Both the position numbers and the translations under genes were made by a program. A stretch of DNA of 59,079 nucleotides from Acinetobacter brisouii (GTDB lineage Bacteria; Pseudomonadota; Gammaproteobacteria; Pseudomonadales; Moraxellaceae), in contig NZ_BKNN01000012.1 of the NCBI RefSeq assembly GCF_008993995.1, positions 1-59,079 on the forward strand, written 5' to 3'. The notes beneath the pieces are model-generated. The model did no database searches. It was given only the letters and a program-made list of their open reading frames with translations, and was not told the origin of the DNA. Each line of letters opens with the position of its first letter. Position 1 is the first letter of the stretch. Below, piece by piece: positions 57,235 through 59,079 of the stretch.

Positions 57235-57300
57235 AAAAAAGCGAGTAGACATAAAAAAGATGGCTGCCTAAAAACATGCCCTCCTTTGGTCTGCTCGCTT
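57235..57300 (-). promoter_or_regulatory. Transcription attenuator in the carA leader
   Basis: On the minus strand AAGCGAGCAGAC (57300-57289) pairs with GTCTACTCGCTT (57250-57239), 11 of 12 pairs, followed by UUUU. The 38-nt loop contains AAAGGAGG and ATG 57277. Ribosomes starting there would break the stem, and U-rich codons (TTTTTA, CTTTTTTAT) precede the terminator. That is the design of UTP-sensing leaders such as pyrL-pyrBI. The sensing role is inference. Confidence 0.65.
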
Positions 57301-57315
57301 GTAACTTAAAAACGT

Positions 57316-57344
57316 ATTGTACGCATATAGGCAAAGAAAGTCCA
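57316..57344 (-). promoter_or_regulatory. Promoter of the carAB operon
   Basis: On the minus strand TGGACT (57344-57339), 17 bp, TACAAT (57321-57316). Transcription would start near 57309, just before the attenuator, leaving about 100 nt of leader before TTG 57208. Confidence 0.6.
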
Positions 57345-57532
57345 CGTTATTTATAAATAATCAATCAGACAAAAGCACTGTGCTCAGGATTTGTAGTGAA
57401 CTGCAAAAAAGCAATGTCATTATGTGAGAATTCGTTAATTGTCCGACAATTTTATGTTTAAAAAAACATCGCTTTGGTAGATTGGGTAACAGCAATACTG
57501 CAATTGATTTTGTATAAATAAGGAGCGCACTC

Positions 57533-58039
57533 ATGGCGACGAAAACGACTCTACAAGAAAAAACAGAACAGCTTGAGCAAGCCGCAACAGAGGTGAAGGC
57601 TAAAGTTGAAAAGAAAGTTGAAGCAGCTGAAGCAAAATTTGAAGAGGTGAAAGAAAAGGCTGCGGAACAGGCGACTGAAATTCAATCTGAAGCTAAAGAT
57701 GCAAGCGCTTCTTTTCAAGAGCAAGTCAAGAAATTAAAAGAAGATTTCTTGCTTCATTTTAATGATTTTCGTGACAAATTTACTTTGTCGCAAGATGATT
57801 TAATTGAACTTAAAGAAGTTGTCAAAATCGAATTTGCCTCGATTGTTGAAGAATTTTCGAAGATTAGTAAAGAAGTAAAAGAAGACGTTTCTCAATTTTC
57901 TGCAAAACACAAAGAACATGTGACAGAAACGCTGCACCGTACCAAAACCAATGCGGTAGAGGCATGGCATAAAGTGAAAGATTCAGAAGACAAAAAGGTG
58001 GAAGAAAAGCCAGAGAAAGAAACTGAAGAAGTAAAGTGA
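57533..58039 (+). CDS. Charged coiled-coil protein of unknown function
   Basis: This is a 168-residue protein made almost wholly of Ala/Glu/Lys-rich helix (EVKAKVEKKVEAAEAKFEEV and similar heptads), with a less regular middle FLLHFNDFRDKFTLSQDDL. It has no signal peptide or membrane segment. The end EDKKVEEKPEKETEEVK is very acidic and basic by turns. It recalls LEA-like or apolipoprotein-like amphipathic helices, but I recognise no family. AAGGAG eight nt upstream makes the ATG 57533 start secure. It diverges from carA and has its own terminator. Confidence 0.75.
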   Translation: MATKTTLQEKTEQLEQAATEVKAKVEKKVEAAEAKFEEVKEKAAEQATEIQSEAKDASASFQEQVKKLKEDFLLHFNDFRDKFTLSQDDLIELKEVVKIEFASIVEEFSKISKEVKEDVSQFSAKHKEHVTETLHRTKTNAVEAWHKVKDSEDKKVEEKPEKETEEVK

Positions 58040-58054
58040 GATCACTTTAGTTAT

Positions 58055-58082
58055 AAAAAACGGGCAAATTTGCCCGTTTTTT
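58055..58082. terminator. Bidirectional terminator
   Basis: CGGGCAAATTTGCCCG (58061-58076) is a perfect palindrome flanked by A6 and T7. It serves both converging genes. Confidence 0.92.
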
Positions 58083-58087
58083 TATAC

Positions 58088-58624
58088 TTAGAAATGATGA
58101 AGCCAGTCACGTTTGTTGTGAAAGTCAGCTTCAGGGCTGCTATGCTGCATTGCATAAAAATGCATGCCTTGAGTTGTATCAAGAACTGCAGTCATTCCCA
58201 TAAACAGGTCATGCCATTTGAGTCGATGCTGTTGCATAAATTGACTCAAATCGAGTGTCGCATTAAGTCCGTAATGGGTGCGCTGCAAGTTTAACAGTTC
58301 AATATCTTGTGCAAGTTGTGGAGGCATGCTTTCAGGATAGCGATACTCTTCAAATTGATAAACTTGCCAAGCTTGGGATGGAGATAGGTTTATTTCACGA
58401 TAAAAATCTTCATGTTTAACCCCAATAAACAGCTCAAAACAGGTCTTTTCCCATAGAAAATCTTGTCGAGGATGTGCTGCACATAGACTTGGCCATTGAA
58501 TCAATTGTAAAGGGTCACGCAGCCAAAAACCAAGGTTAAGCGTATAAGGTGCTTGGTACTCAATAGCGCCAACCAATGAAATATCATGAAAGCGCTGAAA
58601 AGCTTGCAGCTCGTAACTTGCCAT
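58088..58624 (-). CDS. DOMON-like domain protein
   Basis: This is a 178-residue cytoplasmic protein without signal peptide. LWEKTCFELFIGV followed by FYREINLSPSQAWQVYQFEEYR is typical of the small DOMON-like proteins found next to various housekeeping genes. The ligand is unknown. It is nine bp downstream of yhbY on the same strand, so the two are probably one transcript. Confidence 0.7.
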   Translation of the reverse strand: MASYELQAFQRFHDISLVGAIEYQAPYTLNLGFWLRDPLQLIQWPSLCAAHPRQDFLWEKTCFELFIGVKHEDFYREINLSPSQAWQVYQFEEYRYPESMPPQLAQDIELLNLQRTHYGLNATLDLSQFMQQHRLKWHDLFMGMTAVLDTTQGMHFYAMQHSSPEADFHNKRDWLHHF

Positions 58625-58633
58625 ACAGGACTC

Positions 58634-58957
58634 TTAGTTTGCTAAATGCGCGTGACGAACAAGGTTTGATAGTTTTGGATTTTGTTTTGCTGCCTTTTTA
58701 TAAAGCAAAGCAATTTTACCAATCTTTTGTACAACTTCTGCTTGGGTCGCTTGCGCTAAAGCATCGATAACTTCTGCGCGTGCATCACGGTCTTCACCTG
58801 CCACTTTAATTTTAATAAGTTCGTGATCTGTTAAAGCGCGAACGGCTTCTTCAATCACGCTATCAGTAAGGCCAGAACCACCCACCATCACGACAGGGTT
58901 AAGCGCATGACCAATTTGGCGAAGGCGTTTGCGTTCTTGAATAGATAATGTTGCCAT
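58634..58957 (-). CDS. yhbY: Ribosome assembly RNA-binding protein YhbY (CRM domain)
   Basis: This is a 107-residue single CRM domain protein that associates with pre-50S particles. LRQIGHALNPVVMVGGSGLT contains the GxxG loop of the fold, and ALTDHELIKIKVAGEDRDAR and VQKIGKIALLYKKA complete it. The remaining 120 bp to the window end should hold its promoter and that of a divergent gene outside the window. Confidence 0.92.
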   Translation of the reverse strand: MATLSIQERKRLRQIGHALNPVVMVGGSGLTDSVIEEAVRALTDHELIKIKVAGEDRDARAEVIDALAQATQAEVVQKIGKIALLYKKAAKQNPKLSNLVRHAHLAN

Positions 58958-59079
58958 GAAATAAACCTAATTTTTGAAAAGCGCAGTAGTATAGCAAATC
59001 ACAAGCAGAACCGTATAAAAAACTTAGTTATAATCACATAAATACATATTTTTTGATGATTAATTTTTTGAAAAAGTAT

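Overview
The window is chromosomal DNA of a gammaproteobacterium that I take to be an Acinetobacter. The support is about 40% G+C, the order gltA < > sdhCDAB-sucAB-lpd-sucCD, an intergenic RNA between sucD and trpS at the place reported for the Acinetobacter sRNA Aar, and many proteins that read as Moraxellaceae versions of known families. Nearly everything is core metabolism. I see no prophage, CRISPR array, rRNA or complete mobile element. The only mobile DNA is two near-identical, inverted IS4-like end fragments, at 1-198 and 22282-22531.

Layout. 1-5787 (mostly minus): IS4-like end, a small basic protein, rtcB, a highly structured RNA region, lysP-rsmC, and a xanP-type purine permease. 5965-9691 (plus): typA, mscL, a secreted or anchored nuclease, a gamma-glutamylcyclotransferase. 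9733-22250: ppiC-mutM, a YncD/PqqU-like TonB receptor, an OYE reductase, a broken AEC transporter, a YfeH-like carrier, dsbC, ygfZ, a DUF2939 protein with a Nudix hydrolase, a nitroreductase, an alanine/glycine:cation symporter. 22261-24748: the IS-split terminator, tRNA-Met and nadE. 25106-28698: a copper-associated locus with two DUF2946 proteins flanking a broken OprC-like TonB receptor and a Met/His-rich anchored protein, followed by an orphan HTH regulator. 28766-42876: the TCA block. 42952-44222: the probable Aar sRNA and trpS. 44387-52226: yedI, ypfJ, a NhaP antiporter, a flavoprotein, an ATL protein and three broken genes. 52259-58957: greA, carB-carA with a leader attenuator, a coiled-coil protein, a DOMON-like protein and yhbY.

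Working together. gltA, sdhCDAB, sucAB, lpd and sucCD encode citrate synthase, succinate dehydrogenase, 2-oxoglutarate dehydrogenase and succinyl-CoA synthetase, which is most of the TCA cycle from one locus. carAB supplies carbamoyl phosphate. Its leader holds an intrinsic terminator whose loop contains a ribosome-binding site and start codon, which is an attenuator layout.

Five genes are interrupted: the AEC transporter (compensating frameshifts), the OprC-like receptor (amber codon plus a 33-bp tandem duplication), an LpqC-like esterase (frameshift), an unknown gene (ochre codon) and a histone-deacetylase-like gene (frameshift at an A8 run). All are dispensable-looking; the housekeeping genes are intact. 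This fits real gene decay, although homopolymer sequencing error could explain some of the indels. The most interesting leads are the structured RNA with a mini-ORF next to rtcB, the carA attenuator, the insertion of IS ends into terminator loops, and the paired DUF2946 copper locus.
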